From Zhengitettix transpicula (lineage: Eukaryota; Arthropoda; Insecta; Orthoptera; Tetrigidae): a stretch of 64,000 nt of DNA. A model generated the notes under the pieces. That model did no database searches. It had not been told where the DNA came from and saw only the letters and a program-made list of their open reading frames with translations. The stretch spans positions 239,663,101 to 239,727,100 of the forward strand of contig CM073590.1 of the NCBI GenBank assembly GCA_037074705.1, written 5' to 3'. Of the stretch, positions 21,143 through 34,480 are shown one piece after another (position 1 is the first letter of the stretch; every line of letters begins with the position of its first letter). The position numbers and the translations under genes are program-made.

Positions 21143-23645
21143 CGTGGAGCAAACCAAGTAAAACATATTACGTAAGATTCCTGCGAGCCTAAAAAACCTT
21201 TACGGCACCTCCTTCAACACTTTGAACCTATTAAAGTTGAAAAACCTTCAGACCTGCTTCCGTACTCGGCCTCATTAACTCCGTTCACCTACACTGGCAG
21301 GAAACTTGCTAATGTGGCAACTGTAGCGAACTTCGTAAAAGGTTTTATAACTAATTTAAGTCGATATCTAGAAACAAATTGCCGGGTAAATGTTCGACGA
21401 TAAGGAAAAAGCATTTTTAAAGAGCATCGCGTCACGTGAACATGGGCCGCATAATAAAGTCGAGGGGAGTTTGCCCCCCCCCCCTCCCCCGCCCCCTCCC
21501 CAGAAAAGTGCTGAGTTTGCCGATAGGGATCCTCTTGATACAGGCTCGGAGGAAGGACACTTCCGCAAGGCGATAGCCCAAGACTCCTGTGTCCAGTGGA
21601 GGGAAAGGAAAGATGATAACGTGCTGAAGGACTTGTGTCATTTTCAAACGTCTATACCCAAATGTGTAAATATTTTTCAACCAATTATCTCTTCAGGGAC
21701 AGGTTTCACGAATAAGAAAAAAATAGTCGCCTCGTGAGGAAAGAACTACTTCTAAATTACTTGTACGAAACAATTTTTATTTTGTATAGACAAAATTTTA
21801 ATGAAAAGTTAATCAGATATTTTCTGTAAACTAAATTTTATTATGGTTTATTTGGTCTCACTTCTCGTAGAACTTAATTTCTCCTCTACCTCCCCCATTC
21901 TCTATTCCTCAACTTCCCTTGTGATTCCGACGTTTGGCCTCACTCAGCCTCCATTGACTCGATTTTTTTCTTCTCAACAACTCCTTAAAAACGTCTCCTA
22001 TGAGCAACAAGTGTTTTTAAAAAAATAAAATTACAAGTACCGGCTAGGATTACAAATCCCAGTAGAACCTTCAACTATCAAAAACAAAATTCCGTAATCA
22101 GTGAGTCCAGTCTCCAAATTAAAAAGATTTATTGGATTAGAAAAGAAATGTTCATTTGGCGAAGCGTTTGTCCAGCGTCAGTTTAGGAGGAGGAGAATCA
22201 TAATTTAAACAATATTTGTGAGTGAGTGAGCAAGGAAAGGAGCCGAAATCGAAGTTAAGGAATAGAGAATTTGAAATGAAAGCTAAAGGTTGGGAAGAAG
22301 AGAGTTAAAAAGGGGGAACCATAGAAAACCGAGAGGGGGCAGGATTATTTAAATTAAATACATGCCGGTTTATGAAGTTTTGATCTCAATGTTGCTGTTA
22401 TATTTTTGGAAATAATTTTCTTTTCCAGTAACTGAAGAAATTATGATAGGGTGAAAACATGTGAGAAAAATCAAACGTTTCGAGCAGTAATAAAACTCTG
22501 ATTCTTAACTTCGTCCCCTATAGACGAACAGAGGATTAAACTGTGCGAAACCTAGTAATATTCATCCATGTTTCACTCATAAAATTTCCATTGATTGTGT
22601 CTTCTTCCCTAAAAATAGGGAGTTGAACCACCGACGAGTAGCATCCGCCATATTACTTATCTTAAAAAAGTAGTGTATCCGTTATTTGAAGTTCTTTGTA
22701 GAACTAGAGTAAGCCAAATAGATGTGTCAGAGCAAAGAAATGACGTCCACACAGTATTTTCAAAGGACAAATTTGGAAAACAAGACTAAGAGATTCATGT
22801 AAGGAGCAGGCTGGATCACAGCAGAGGGCTTATTGGAGCAGAGGGAAGGTCACGAGAACGTGGATCACGACAAGAGTTCTCATCACGCGCTAAGACCATC
22901 GGGGATCGTCTCCCCATGCTACATTCATTATTAGAGGAAGTTTTAGATCCGAAAACAATCATCGAGCCGTATAAACAATAGCGGTAATTATAATACTAGA
23001 AGTGAGAATTGCGGAAAGGGGTAAATGCCGATTAACTTAACGTTAAGTTTAAATGAACCCTTATAAGAAAATCGAAATCGAAACTAATAAGTGGCCATTT
23101 TATTTTCTTATAGAAAAAAAACTATCTTTACTAAAAATCCTCTATTCCAGGTGACTTAGAAGGCGCTATTTCCTAAAAATTCTACATGTAGCAAAGTTTA
23201 TAAAAAGTCCACGCAGCATCAAGCAGCTGCTAAAGCAACCGCAAGTCTGTGAAAGGTGAAATGTCCACTGCGTTGAATTCCTAATAAAGTGCAAAAGTCT
23301 GAGAGGAAAGTGTGCAAACCTTGAAGGGGGAAAGGAGGAGGAGGAGGGGGGGGGAAGGCCGTGAGACATCACCATGGTCAGCCACTAGTTTTCTGGTCGC
23401 TACAAAGCCGATTGACATTTCTCGTCTACAGGTAAAAATATGAACCGCTATTAGGAGTTGGGGGGTTGGGGGTGGGGGTGGAGACGAGAAGAATGTGAAC
23501 ATTCTACTCAGACACGTCAACCACATCAGTCAAGTAGAATCTTTGTCATAACCTGTTTTCTAGTTATAATACTGTCTTCAAGGTATCCCATTTACCGACT
23601 GATAGAGAAAAAAAATGCAGAAAAGGGACGACAACGATATAGAAA
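21143..23645. other. Unassigned DNA
   Basis: C-rich run at 21474-21502 and G-rich runs near 23340 and 23460. Frames of up to 115 codons (21390-21737) are built around the C run and lack recognisable domains. TA run near 23656. Confidence 0.4.
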
Positions 23646-23671
23646 CCATACATTTATATATATATATACAT

Positions 23672-23945
23672 ATATGTTCCTTGATACGTGTATTAAGGGA
23701 ACGTTTTGTTCGCCCTATTTAGCAGGAATTACAATTTGAGCAAGAGATTTTACTAAACTACACACAATATTAACTGACGAGTGCAGTTGTGTCGCTCTAG
23801 ACACTTCTTTGTACCTGAGGAAAGGGACAAGGATTCCAGAAACGTCGTGTGGTATTTATATTATGACTTTTTTTTCGGAAATGGCTATCTTTATTATTCT
23901 TTTTCTTTCAATCAGGCGGAAATTTTTCATTTTAAGATCAAATTG
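23672..23945 (+). repeat. Penelope-like C-terminal/tail copy
   Basis: Begins GTTCCTTGATACGTGTATTA as in the 15.4-kb copy (residues FLDTCIKGTFCSPYLAGITI), then ACGAGTGCAGTTGTGTCG, AAGGATTCCAGAAACGTCG and the AATCAGGCGGAAATTTTTCA end. It terminates right at a TGTTACA/(TA)n junction. Confidence 0.7.
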
Positions 23946-23952
23946 ACATGTT

Positions 23953-23954
<2 letters not shown>

Positions 23955-24004
<50 letters not shown>

Positions 24005-24161
24005 TATCTTTTGTATAGGGCTGAACCGCTGGCCGTCGCTACTTACAGACGTCCTCTCCTGAAGGAGGTGGCTCAGGCCCTCATACAATTTGCTAAATAT
24101 TTTTCCTATCAAAATAAATTAATTAATTAGACATTGTCACATTATCCTTACTTGTCTTATT

Positions 24162-24200
<39 letters not shown>
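23955..24200. repeat. Two (TA)n microsatellites flanking a short unassigned segment
   Basis: TA runs at about 23956-24006 and 24164-24198. The left one follows GTTACA and the right one is followed by TGTAACGCG: the same ATAT-boundary pattern as the LTR-like units. Confidence 0.8.
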
Positions 24201-24201
<1 letters not shown>

Positions 24202-26480
24202 AACGCGTGTATTTTGGATTAGTTTTGCTTGGTCTCGGAAGAGTTGACTGCTGTGGTTTGGTGAATTCTAAATCGTGCACGTGCGTGGGGGTGGAGGAGA
24301 TAAATATTTCCATCCAAGTAATTTTCGTGTCCTGTCTCGATTGTTGGCCTCAACATGACAGAATAGTTGGCCATTGTTGACTACGGAACTGCAGCTGCGT
24401 GTTACAACTCGTAACAATGGAAGAATCAGTGACACTGACATTTCGACCAAGTTTTCTAATAATGAAAAAAGTAAAAGAATGGAAGGCTATAATAAGATAA
24501 GCTTCAGAAACTGGGGGCAGTTGTTCTGCGCTCACCGCAGCTGGTGGATGTGATTATGAGAGGCTCCGTATTGCGTTACGTGTATACGTTTTAAGTGTCA
24601 CCGATCTATAAATCTCATGGTTTCTGCTGTAAACTTTTCCAAGTTGTTGTCTCTGATACAGTCCGAGGCAGAATCGTCGTGAGAAAAGGGCCACAATTTG
24701 TTAGTGAAGAGTTCATCGAAGCCACACAATTTAGTACGACGGCTTGCCAGCAATCAATCCCGACGCCTTAGCCAATGGTCAACCGCTGAGTCGACGCCTT
24801 GCAGTGGTCCTGACTAAAGTCATCACTGCACTTAACCCGTTCTGCCGGCTGTGAGATACGGAGACGTCGGTACGAGAGCTACAGCAGGCAACACAACACA
24901 GAATAGCAGTACGCATTTGGTACGGGCAGCAGATCTCTTCTATGTAAAAACCACAGGTGCCTGAGATTAGAGTTTTTCATGCTTAACTGTAATAAACTTA
25001 TATAAAAATTTCTTTATATAAATATATAACGTATCCGTCACCTACACGGAGGCAAGTATGGCTCATGGTTCGTCAACGAAGATGCATACAAATAGACGAA
25101 TGGAATTGTGTACCTGCAGCAGCGTTTTGGGACAATCCTGGGCCTCAGAAGTTATTAATAAATACGTCAATACTACAGACGTTGATGTTTCAAATTTCTT
25201 TTCCTACAATCGTACTAAAATTGGTGTCCGTGACGAGTGTGAGGCAGATTAACCACTAAACATTGGTTGAAAGGCATTTCTGTATATAATATTTAATCAC
25301 CAGATGTCCGCGGTTTGATTGAAACCATTTGAGCACACCAACACTCACAAACCTATATATATTGTATAAAATAATTGGAATGGAGGATACATAAAAAAAC
25401 TTATATCATCAATCCATCAAACGTTATTTTTTTAACTGAATGTGAGTCCTTCATTCATACAAATTTTTTCTTGTTAATTCGGACATATGTGGAAGGAGAT
25501 TTCAGTAATAGGTCTGCGTAAGTGTCCTGTAATATGCATCCAAAGTTGGATTTGATAGATCTCGCGTATTTTGTTGGAACCGACTTCTTTCTTACACAAC
25601 TTACAAATATGTGTCATATAATGTGTGACTGCGAAGGATAACCGGCAAAGTTCCAAAGTGTCCAAAAATTTCGTGTCCTGGAATAACGGCACAGGAGAGG
25701 CGTTGTCCGGGTTAGACCTTGAGGAAGGAAATCCAAAGTGCCGGTTAACCATTTCAAGGTAGTTCTGCTATATTTATATAATTTAATTTCAAGAGTTAAT
25801 TACGGTAAGACCATTTATTCAATCTTTTCGTCTTTTATTCGTGAACTGTAAGTTACACTGCGCCCATGATGCATCACGGTTATTATATAATGCTAATATT
25901 TGCAGCATCAACATTATCAGATATTGCCAGAGATATTTCCTGGGTTCAGCCTCCTTTCTGCAAGAATTTACAGTTCTCACATATGACCAATTGATAATTC
26001 TTCATTATCCTCTAGATCGGGATCCTACATCCAGTAGATCCCAATCTTATTCCCTCTTGGCGCCCTTTCACACCCAAACAAAACTATCTACCTCTTAGTT
26101 GCTTAGTCCACGACTTCCAGCTCAGACTGTCTCGCCTAACCACTTCCATTTCATACTTCTACAGCTGATCTCTTATATATACACCGGCATGTCCTGTTCC
26201 AAATCCTTTGTAAAGACAATCCTCACGTTTCTGTGCCATGGTCAAATACCAGATGTCTTTAATTCTAGTTGCACATCATATTTTAATGTCGTCTAGAGTC
26301 TTGTAAATGTGCACCTTCAGAGATTTATTATAATAAAGTTACCACAGCAACTTACGGTCTGTATTCAGATCCTGAATGCATTATATATATATATAAAATA
26401 TATTCCTTGTTCTTCTCATACCGTAACAAAGATAAATATCGACGAAGGGTTCATATTGTGCCACAACTTTTCATTCCAAT
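24199..26480. other. Unassigned DNA, possible LTR-like start at its left end
   Basis: TGTAACGCGTGTATTTTGG follows (TA)n at 24199 as in the E units, but no matching TACA end, primer site or donor was found. No gene recognised. Frames near 25474-25752 and 25841-26098 show no domain. Confidence 0.3.
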
Positions 26481-26487
26481 GGGGGAA

Positions 26488-26580
26488 ATACAGATTGGCG
26501 TTCCTCAAGGACCCTAAATGGACATTGCCACTCCCATCTTATAGCAAAGGAAAGGACTGAAAGCGGAGATGCGGAACGGC
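26488..26580. repeat. Short repeat shared with 27300-27390
   Basis: ATTGGCGTTCCTCAAGGACC, TGGACATTGCCA, CATCTTATAGC and GAGATGCGGAA recur in the same order at 27303-27385, next to an S retroposon in both cases. Confidence 0.5.
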
Positions 26581-26921
26581 GGAGCAAATGATATATATTT
26601 ATATTTATTTATTGTAGTAATAGATAACTCAGCTGTTGTATGTATTTTTAAGCGCCAGGATTATTTTCACGTAAATAACCAAACTTGGAAAAATTTTAAT
26701 ATTTTATTTTTCGAACATGAGACAGAGATTCCTCAAGGCGTGGTTGGAATTAAGCAACACGTGGCTTACCTACAGTTTAGAAGGGCGTCCGCCCCCGTCG
26801 GCTCTCGACGTGTAACTGTTCCTTCAGGACGCTGACAATCAGGCTTTGCAATTGTTAGAGGTCAACAACCCACACAAATACCACAACAACACAAAATCAC
26901 ACCTTTATCCAGTTCTTTTTT

Positions 26922-27298
26922 CAGAGTAACAGGCTACATGATGGTAATCCACGTGGTGGCAACTCCTCTTTAATAGCATAGGAAGGGAATTGAAAAGTGG
27001 CACGCAGAAGGGTAAACTAGTTCCCCCGGGCTATGGTCTAAGGATCCTAGCCGGCATTCGACTAAAAGTGATGCACGGAAAACCCTAAAAAAACCTGCAT
27101 CAAGTAGGTCGGGGCCTTTGGTGCTTGTCCCACGCCCTTCCGACGGCGGGAGAGGAGTTTGCTGTGGGGACCTTCGTGCCTCGACAACTATTGGAGGCAG
27201 TTGGCCGACTGTTGCAATGGGAACAGCGATCAACTCTTCCCGTATGCCCAAGCTCTGCAACCCCGGAACATGCACCTCTCAAAACAAACCGAGGTGCA
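26922..27298 (-). repeat. SINE-like retroposon S, copy 9
   Basis: TTTTCAGAGTAACAGGCTAC to AAAACAAACCGAGGTGC, with an internal deletion around the GTGCCTCGAC block. Confidence 0.7.
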
Positions 27299-27399
27299 AA
27301 AATTGGCGTTCCACAAGGACCCGCATTGGACATTGCCAATCCCATCTTATAGCGAAGAAAGGAACAGAAAGGAGAGATGCGGAAGGTGTAGACAGGCTG

Positions 27400-27690
27400 T
27401 ATATATAGGGTAAGTGGAAGGGTAGAGGAAGGTAGCCAAGGATTAACTAGGGTCCCTGGGCTATGGTTTAAGGATCCTACCCTGCATTCGCCTAAAAGTG
27501 ATGCAGGGAAAACCCTAGAAATACCTGCAGCAGGTAGGTCGGGCAGCAGGTACTTGCCCCACGCCCTTCCGATGGCGGGAGAGGGGTTTGCCGTGGGGTC
27601 GCAGCATTCCGTTCTCTGTGCCTCGACTAGTTTAGGAGGCAGCTGCCCGACTGTACCAATAGGAATAGCCCAAGGTCTACTGACCAAGTA
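27400..27690 (-). repeat. SINE-like retroposon S, copy 10, truncated both ends
   Basis: Begins inside the GGAAGGGTAGAGGAAGGTAG block and ends at CCCAAGGTCTACTGACC. The A-tail end is replaced by the short repeat shared with 26488-26580. Confidence 0.7.
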
Positions 27691-29065
27691 TACATATATA
27701 CAATTATGGTAAATAACAGAGGCATCAAAACTTACACTACTTTAACACGGCAAGTAACCTCCAATCAGGTTCCCTCGATTTAATTCACACAACTAAATAT
27801 TCTGAAGGACAGATAAACTTCCTGTTAATACATTTGGTCGGAAATAGCAAGTATTCTGACTTGTTAATATCTTTTCCTTCGGCGAACTCTCAGGTAGGTT
27901 CACTTCTCTACAGTTACACCGATCTTCCTGACAGACTAACAGGGCCTCTACACTTTATCCAGGACAGTTAAAAGTCAAGGACGAGCGAATATCACACTTC
28001 AGGTAGGCCCTCAGACAGTTCGAGGCCGTTAGCACCTGCGAAATATTGACGTCACTCGCGGAAACAACGTGGTACCTGACGTGACTTTGCCCGAAATTTT
28101 ATTGTCCAAAATCCTTATTTGAGGACATTCAATACAAAGCAGAAAATTGAAACGTTACCGAGACCACCTGAAAGCCTTCTTTGGCAACCCATCGACGCAT
28201 TACGTTAGAATTCAGTTCTGGAAAATGCGCCCACGCCTCCAAGCCGTTTCCGTTCTTACGATCTGCAACGTCGTATAAGTAAAATAATATTTTTCCTACT
28301 TCACCCAACCTTTAAATACACGAAAATAAAGATTAACGTTGAAGGCTCCACATCCCACTCCGGTTGGGAACAATTGTATCCGTAATGAGTATAATACGGA
28401 CTTTACAAGGACAAATTGGCATTCAACGATAATTAAGGAAAGCGACGCCGACAAGTCATTCCTAGAAAATACAAATGTAAATACAGTTTCTGTTTACACA
28501 ACGCGCGATTAAGAGGAAACGTTTTCACAGCAGGAATAATAATGCAAGGACGGCAAGTTCGTTTAACATTCTGCAGATTCCTGTCTCCGTCTGCGGAGGA
28601 GGAGGAGGAGGAAAACTGCGAAGAGTTTGGTAGATGCCGTGTTGAAAAGCCGCCAGCAGAAGGAGTAAATTCAATATAAGAGAAAAATATAGCGTTAATG
28701 TAAAAGTTGGTACATGGAAAACATCGAAGAGTCTTTCAAAATGAAAATTATCCATAAACAGACGGCAAATGTACAATAAACATTATACACTAAAAAGTAG
28801 GGTTTCGACTTGTAAAAAAAGGTGCTGGGAAATAAGTTGAAGGAAAAATAACGTACCGTCAAAAATCATTCCGAAAAAGAAACGAACAGCCAACGGAGGA
28901 AGAAGGCTTCTCTGGAGGGTGAGGAGAAACATATCCAGCAAGTGGAAGAATTTTTGTGAAGAACGTTCACTTAATCCCCATCTTCTCAGTATTGGATTCG
29001 TAGTGAGAGCTGGCAAATTAAAGATTACGGAAAACGTAATAGAATAGTTGGGAAAATAAAGCCAG
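27691..29065. other. Unassigned DNA
   Basis: No gene or repeat family recognised. A (GGA)n patch lies near 28598. Confidence 0.4.
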
Positions 29066-29500
29066 ATTTTTTTTTAGGGTAACAGGCTACATGAGGGTAA
29101 TCCACGGGGTGGCAACTCCCCTTTAATAGCATACGAAGGGAGGTGAAAGGTATAGTAAGGTAGCCAAGGGTTAACTAGGGCCCCCGGGGCTATATTTTAA
29201 GGATCCTACCCGGCATTCGCCTAAAAATGTTGCAGGACAAACCCTAGAAAAACCTGCATCAGGTAGGTCGTCCATTGGGCACTTGTCCCACGGCCTTCCC
29301 ATGGCGGGAGAGGGGTTTTCTGTGGGGTCGCAGCTTTCCCTTCTCAGTGCCTCGACCAGTTTAGGAGGCAGCTGACCGACTGTTCCAATGGGAACAACCA
29401 ACAACTCTTACCGTATACCCAAGGTCTGTGACCCCGGAACATACACCGCTCAAAACAGACCGAGGTGCCTCGGCTATGTGGGAAACTTAGTTCAAAAGCC
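29066..29500 (-). repeat. SINE-like retroposon S, copy 11
   Basis: TTTTTTTTTAGGGTAACAGG to CTCGGCTATGTGGGAAACTTA. The GCGGAAGGG block is shortened. Confidence 0.75.
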
Positions 29501-31240
29501 AAGAAAGCCAGAAAATGGAAGATAAATTTCTACGTCACTGTTACAAGAAGGATATTTGGAAAAATGAAGCAGAGAACAGTGATAATGGAAAGAAAAAAAA
29601 TCTGTAAAAATAAGAGGAACAACAAAATTAATTTGCCTATAGGTACCGAAACAATTAACCAATTTAATGAAGCCGAAGTGATATTGATTCATCAGAAATG
29701 AAAATATGAAGGGAAAAAGAAAACAAAACGGGATTTGATTAATGAGAACTAAATTGAATTTATTTACCACTGTTTGCACTTAAATTATTTTTAAAAAATA
29801 TAGGATGCGAGTGGAGTGTTAGTTTTCAAAGTAGGAGAATTTTTAACGTCATTTGGTTAACACAACCTCTAAGAAATAAAACTTTAAGAAAAACTGTTAT
29901 TCGTCCTTGTCGTTGCCAACTGTAAATTTCGACTCAGAAATAATTCCGTTCAATGTAATCTTGTAATGATCTCGTATTTTTGGTCTGGTCCTTCAAGGAG
30001 AAGTGTGTTTATTATTTCCGGTGACGTAGATCAATTCTATCCTATTCCTTGTTTCCCTTTTACCGTCAGACTTTTCCCGCGTCTACGTTGTTCCCTGAAT
30101 CCGATTTACACAGCTTTTTAATTACGTTAACGACCGGTTCACTATTCTACCTTTCTATTTTTACATTTACTTCTCCTCACTCTCATTAGTTTGCTTTGCT
30201 TCCTCAATGTGAACAACTCCACTTTTCTTCTTCTTTAACATAACTGAATTGTTACTGGCGTTCTGTCATTCGTTTCACTTAAAATTCCCCTGATTTTCAC
30301 TACTCACAACTCATCCTCAACTCGTACGCTGCCTATTCTGAATCCTCCATCACATATCTGTAAAAAAAAAAGAATTTCCAGTGGTAATTTGACTATATTA
30401 CAAGACGAACCAATTCCGTGTTCGATAACCTTTTTTCGGTTGTTTCCTTTTCTCCGAGTGGCCCCCGAAAATTACCTAGGTCGGTTATCCTGATAACAGA
30501 GTCTCCCACCTTGGATGATTACCCTCGCTCGGCGTCGTGTAGGAATCCCCCCTCTAATGACGGTCCCCGTGCTGACCCCCACGGAGGCTACGTGGCACGT
30601 CTCGGTAGAGTTATCGATTTCTCGATCGTGTTACGCACTCGTATTTCCGTGAATCTTCGCCAAGGGGAATTACCTATCGGAGTCGCTGGCAGAAAAACAG
30701 CATCGCGAGTTGACGGAGCGGTCCTCAAGGTCTAACTTGGTAGCTCAGCGCCTCGCCACTCCTCTACTCACTTATCGCCGGGTCCCGAGCACGCGCATTT
30801 TAGGACAGACAATATTACGACTGTTTCCGGTTACCTAACCTTCAAAGACACACGCACACAGCCGGATCCCTTACTTATATACATATAATAAAAACAGCAG
30901 ATCAGAGGTGAAAAACTCCCGCCGCAGTAAAATTTACAGAGATTTTCTCTTAATTTTTATTAGTTGACTTATTATCTAAATGATTTTATTGTTGTGACAT
31001 AAACGGGTAGTTAAAACATTTACATGAATGGTTTCGTCACCTAGAAGGCAATTATTCCTTAGTTTGTTAAATCAGCAGGACATTTTCTTTTCAATCTTTT
31101 TAGCAGTCTTGATAGGGAGAAGGTTGTCAGTTATTGTTTAAATTAATTGGTTAGTGTTAAAATTTACGTCTGTATATATATATATATTACGATTATGAAC
31201 AACATGGCCAAAAAACACACGTCACAAGAATAAAAACAAG
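29501..31240. other. Unassigned DNA, including a GC-richer block
   Basis: 30410-30880 is GC- and CpG-richer than its surroundings and carries a 105-codon open frame (30418-30735, +) with no recognisable domain. (TA) run at about 31171-31188. Confidence 0.4.
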
Positions 31241-31244
31241 CATA

Positions 31245-31690
31245 GGAAGCGTTTTGAAAAGGGGGGGGATGCGGAAAGGTAGTCAAGGGTTAACTAGGGG
31301 CCCCCCGGTTATGGTTTAACGATCCTGCCCGTCATTCGCCTAAAAGTGATGCAGGCAAAACCCTAGAAAAACCTGCATTAAGTAGGTCGGGTATTTGGTA
31401 CTTGTCACGCGCCCTTCCGATAGCGGGAGAGGAGTTTGCTGTGGGGACGCAGCATTCCTTTCTCCGTGCCTCAGCCAGTTTAGGAGGCAGCTGGTCGACT
31501 GTTCCAATGGGAACTGTGAACAACACTTACCGTATGCCCAAGGTGTGTACCACGGAACGTACACCTCTCAAAACATGCCAAGATGCCTCGGCTTGTGGGA
31601 ATTTTATTTCAAAAACGGAGAGAGGAGAAGACATCCCCAGAGGTCTTTCGTAGAAGGTTCTGCATGCGACAGAGTAGCCCTCGGAAACCT
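31245..31690 (-). repeat. SINE-like retroposon S, copy 12
   Basis: Starts within GGGGGGGATGCGGAAAGG and ends with the degenerate hairpin unit GGTTCTGCATGCGACAGAG. The A-tail end is missing. Confidence 0.75.
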
Positions 31691-31724
31691 TATTTCCCTT
31701 CCAGAAATTCCTAGCAGAAGAAGA

Positions 31725-32225
31725 ACGTGTAGACAGGCTACATGAGGGTAATCCACTTAGTGGCAACTCCCCTTTAATAGCAAAGGAAGGGATCTGAAAG
31801 GGGGGATGTGGAAGGGTAGAGGAAGGTAGCCAAGGGTTAACTAGGGTTATGGTTCAAGGATCCTGCCCGTCATTCGCCTAAAAGTGATGCAGGGCAAACC
31901 CTAGAAAACCTGCATCATGTTGGTCGGCCCCCTGGTACTTGTCCCACGCCCTTACGATGGCGGGAGAGGGGTTTGCTGTGGGGACGTAGCATTCCCTTTT
32001 CCGTGCCGTGACCTGTTTAGGAGGCAGCTGGCCGACTGTTCCAATGAGAACAGCGAACAACTCTTACCGTATGCCCAACGTCTGTGATCCCGGAACAAGT
32101 CGACGAGCCTCAGCTTGTGGGAATCTTTGTTTGAATATCGGCGAGAGGAGAAGGCATCCCCAAAGGTAGCCCTCTCCGTCTCTCCAGAAAGGTTTTCCCT
32201 GCGAGAGAACAGCTCTCACAGACTC
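31725..32225 (-). repeat. SINE-like retroposon S, copy 13
   Basis: GTAGACAGGCTACATGAGGG to the hairpin-unit relic CCCTGCGAGAGAACAGCTC. Same orientation as copy 12, 35 bp away. Confidence 0.75.
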
Positions 32226-32559
32226 ACTAAGATAATTTCTTTAGCTAGAGAGAAAAAAGTGGTTTTTTTTCGTACGATTCAAAGGGATTCTTTAACGCTC
32301 ACGTTCTCTTCGCATTCTAATCAGTTGCCTTGGCAGAGTAACTCGACTCTCCAGGACTGAATTGAACAAAGTCGGAACGAGAATTCTTACTCAGCTACTG
32401 GCCCAAGGTCCCCGACTGTCTTGTACGCTGAAAACGACTCTAGTTAGCCTCCTTGGTTTGAAACAATGGTCCTCGAAGTTTCTTACTTCTCAAAGCTTTT
32501 TTTTTATATAATAGCATCATTTGTCATACCATTAAAATTAGTTTTGGATGACTAACCAT

Positions 32560-32990
32560 TAGTTTTATTATTATTCATCCTCTTAACCGGCGTCACAGTC
32601 CTCGGTCAGTCTTAGCCTCAATCACGAGCCTCCAACCACCATACTTTTATTTTCAGTTTTCGATGGTCCTTCAAAGTACCATCCAGCCATCTCAGCTCAG
32701 GTCTTCCTTTTCTTCTACTTCCTTCTGGCTGTCGGAAGGATAATTACCTACATGGGTTTGCAACTTTCGTGTTGTACATATTTTTATAGTCTGTGTTATG
32801 CTAGGGTTTTCATAGTTCATCATTGTATTTTATCCTCCATATGCCATTAACCTTCTTCGTGATTTTCCTCTCAAATATTTTAATATTTCTTCGCCCTTCT
32901 TAGTGTCTTCCGAACTCTCACGTCCGTACAGGATTACAGGTCTCATTAATGTTGTACATATTTTCGACTATATTATTCTCAAATTATATA
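32560..32990 (-). pseudogene. Non-LTR retrotransposon 3' end, degraded
   Basis: Minus-strand fragments of a reverse-transcriptase C terminus: LIRPVILYGRES, EEILKYLRGKSRRRLMAYGG, YENPSITQTIK, RKLQTHVG, then the RRKRRPELRWLDG.LKDHRK block. These follow the order of LINE 3' ends (RPV.TYG, ERK.LR.I.G, YN.EL, GHV, GRR..GRP..RW.DGV..DL). Many frameshifts. Confidence 0.6.
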
Positions 32991-33649
32991 CTTTTTGACT
33001 ATCCCTGTCGTCTTCTAGATATTCCTGTTCTGTGTAAAACTGAGCTCCTGCTTTCATACATAAGACCAGCTGGTCGTCGTCTTTTCTATCGTCCGGCAGG
33101 ATGCCTATTGTCCAGTAGTTGTCGGGCCACTGGTTTGACGTGAAGATTAATCCCATCTTCATGCACCCCAGCATAACTGGTTTATCTTGTTGTAAACAAA
33201 TGCATCTATTGAAAATGTTTAGGTGCCTAAAACTTCTCAATTTTGTTCGCTGAGCGCTCGTCGGGGCTTTCCTGTCCAATGACAACAGATGTCACTTTCG
33301 CGATAGACGAGGAGTAAACATTTTTCTTTCGGCTAGAAGAAATTGACCTTAGGCACGGAGAACGCCAGCTGCGGGCCACGACGAGGGACACATCGGGAGT
33401 GGGTCGTCGTCGGATTAGTGGAAGTCGGTTGGGTTTGGAAGAGTTCGTCATGAGAGTTCTCAAGATTCGCAGACAGGGTGAGACGATAAATGATAGGTGA
33501 ATCGGCTGAATAAGTTACAGTTAACATACAGCAAGTCCTACGAGGTGCGCAGTAGGAGAAGGGAGAATATGGAGGGGAGTATTGCCGTCACGGAAGGGAA
33601 CTGGCGTAACGCTACTAACATTCATAAAAATATTCTAACGACAACGACA

Positions 33650-34250
33650 AGGTCGTTTTACCTCACCCTACACTTATCATCCCTTAACTTTTATGGATGA
33701 GTTTTTTGCCGCTCCTTAAGTGAAAAAAATACATTTCCTTGCGTCAATGTTTTCAGAATACTTTTTACACTATCCCATTGGGGATTTGAAGCAACCTAAA
33801 TGATTTTGAATTTTTATTAACAATGGCGTTGAAAAATTTAGTGAAAAAATTAGCTGGAGTTCCATTGACTACAGTAGAAAAATTACGAGAGGGTGGGAAA
33901 AACGTACCTTATAAAATTTTAGCAGCCAGTCCTAACTTCTTCAGTCAGACCCGACTCTCAGGAATTCATCCCTTAAGTTTTATGGATGAGACTTTTTTGA
34001 CAATGTTTTCAGAATAGTTTTTACACTACCAGGTTGCCGTAACAAAGGTTCGTGTTAAAGTTAGTTCCGGTCTACCCTCCCCCCCCCCCCCACTACAGCT
34101 CCAGGTCAGTGACTGACTCGGCATCGTAATTTGACACTTTTCGTCTCCAGTTAAGATGAGGTTAGAATTGACTGAATCAACGTTTCTCACTGAGATGGAC
34201 TTGAACGAGTCATATAAAATATAAAACGTCCGTACAAAAAAATAAACTAA
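33650..34250. repeat. Penelope-associated repeat R4, copy 1
   Basis: Includes GAAGCAACCTAAATGATT, a conserved small open frame (33823-34017, +), CATCCCTTAAGTTTTATGGA (also at 33677), and the CCAGGTTGCCGTAACAAAGG block, then a C-run. It runs directly into a minus-strand P tail at 34255, as do the other two R4 copies, so R4 plus the P tail is one composite element. Confidence 0.6.
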
Positions 34251-34254
34251 GTAG

Positions 34255-34480
34255 AAATATAAACAGTGAATAAGAAAGATAGCCAATTCAGACAAAAAAG
34301 TGATAATATAAATACCACACAACGTTTCTGGGATCCTTTCGTCAGGTGCTAAGAAGAGCCTAGAGCGACACAACTGCACTCGTCAGTTGACAAAACTCAA
34401 AAGCGACGAAAACGCAACGCCTAAGGGAGAGCCGAAGAAGTTAGCGTAACAATAAGGGAGGAACGACTATGGGAAAACAG
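34255..34480 (-). repeat. Penelope-type tail P
   Basis: Complement copy joined to R4 on its left; GGATCCTTTCGTCAGGTGC is shortened by a small deletion. Confidence 0.75.

Noticed and set aside
21390..21737. 115-codon frame with a proline run
   Set aside because: Built around a C-rich simple sequence; no domain and no splice context.
33000..33285. 105-codon minus-strand frame (32968-33285)
   Set aside because: No recognisable domain, overlaps the end of a degraded LINE, and no second copy; a chance frame cannot be excluded.
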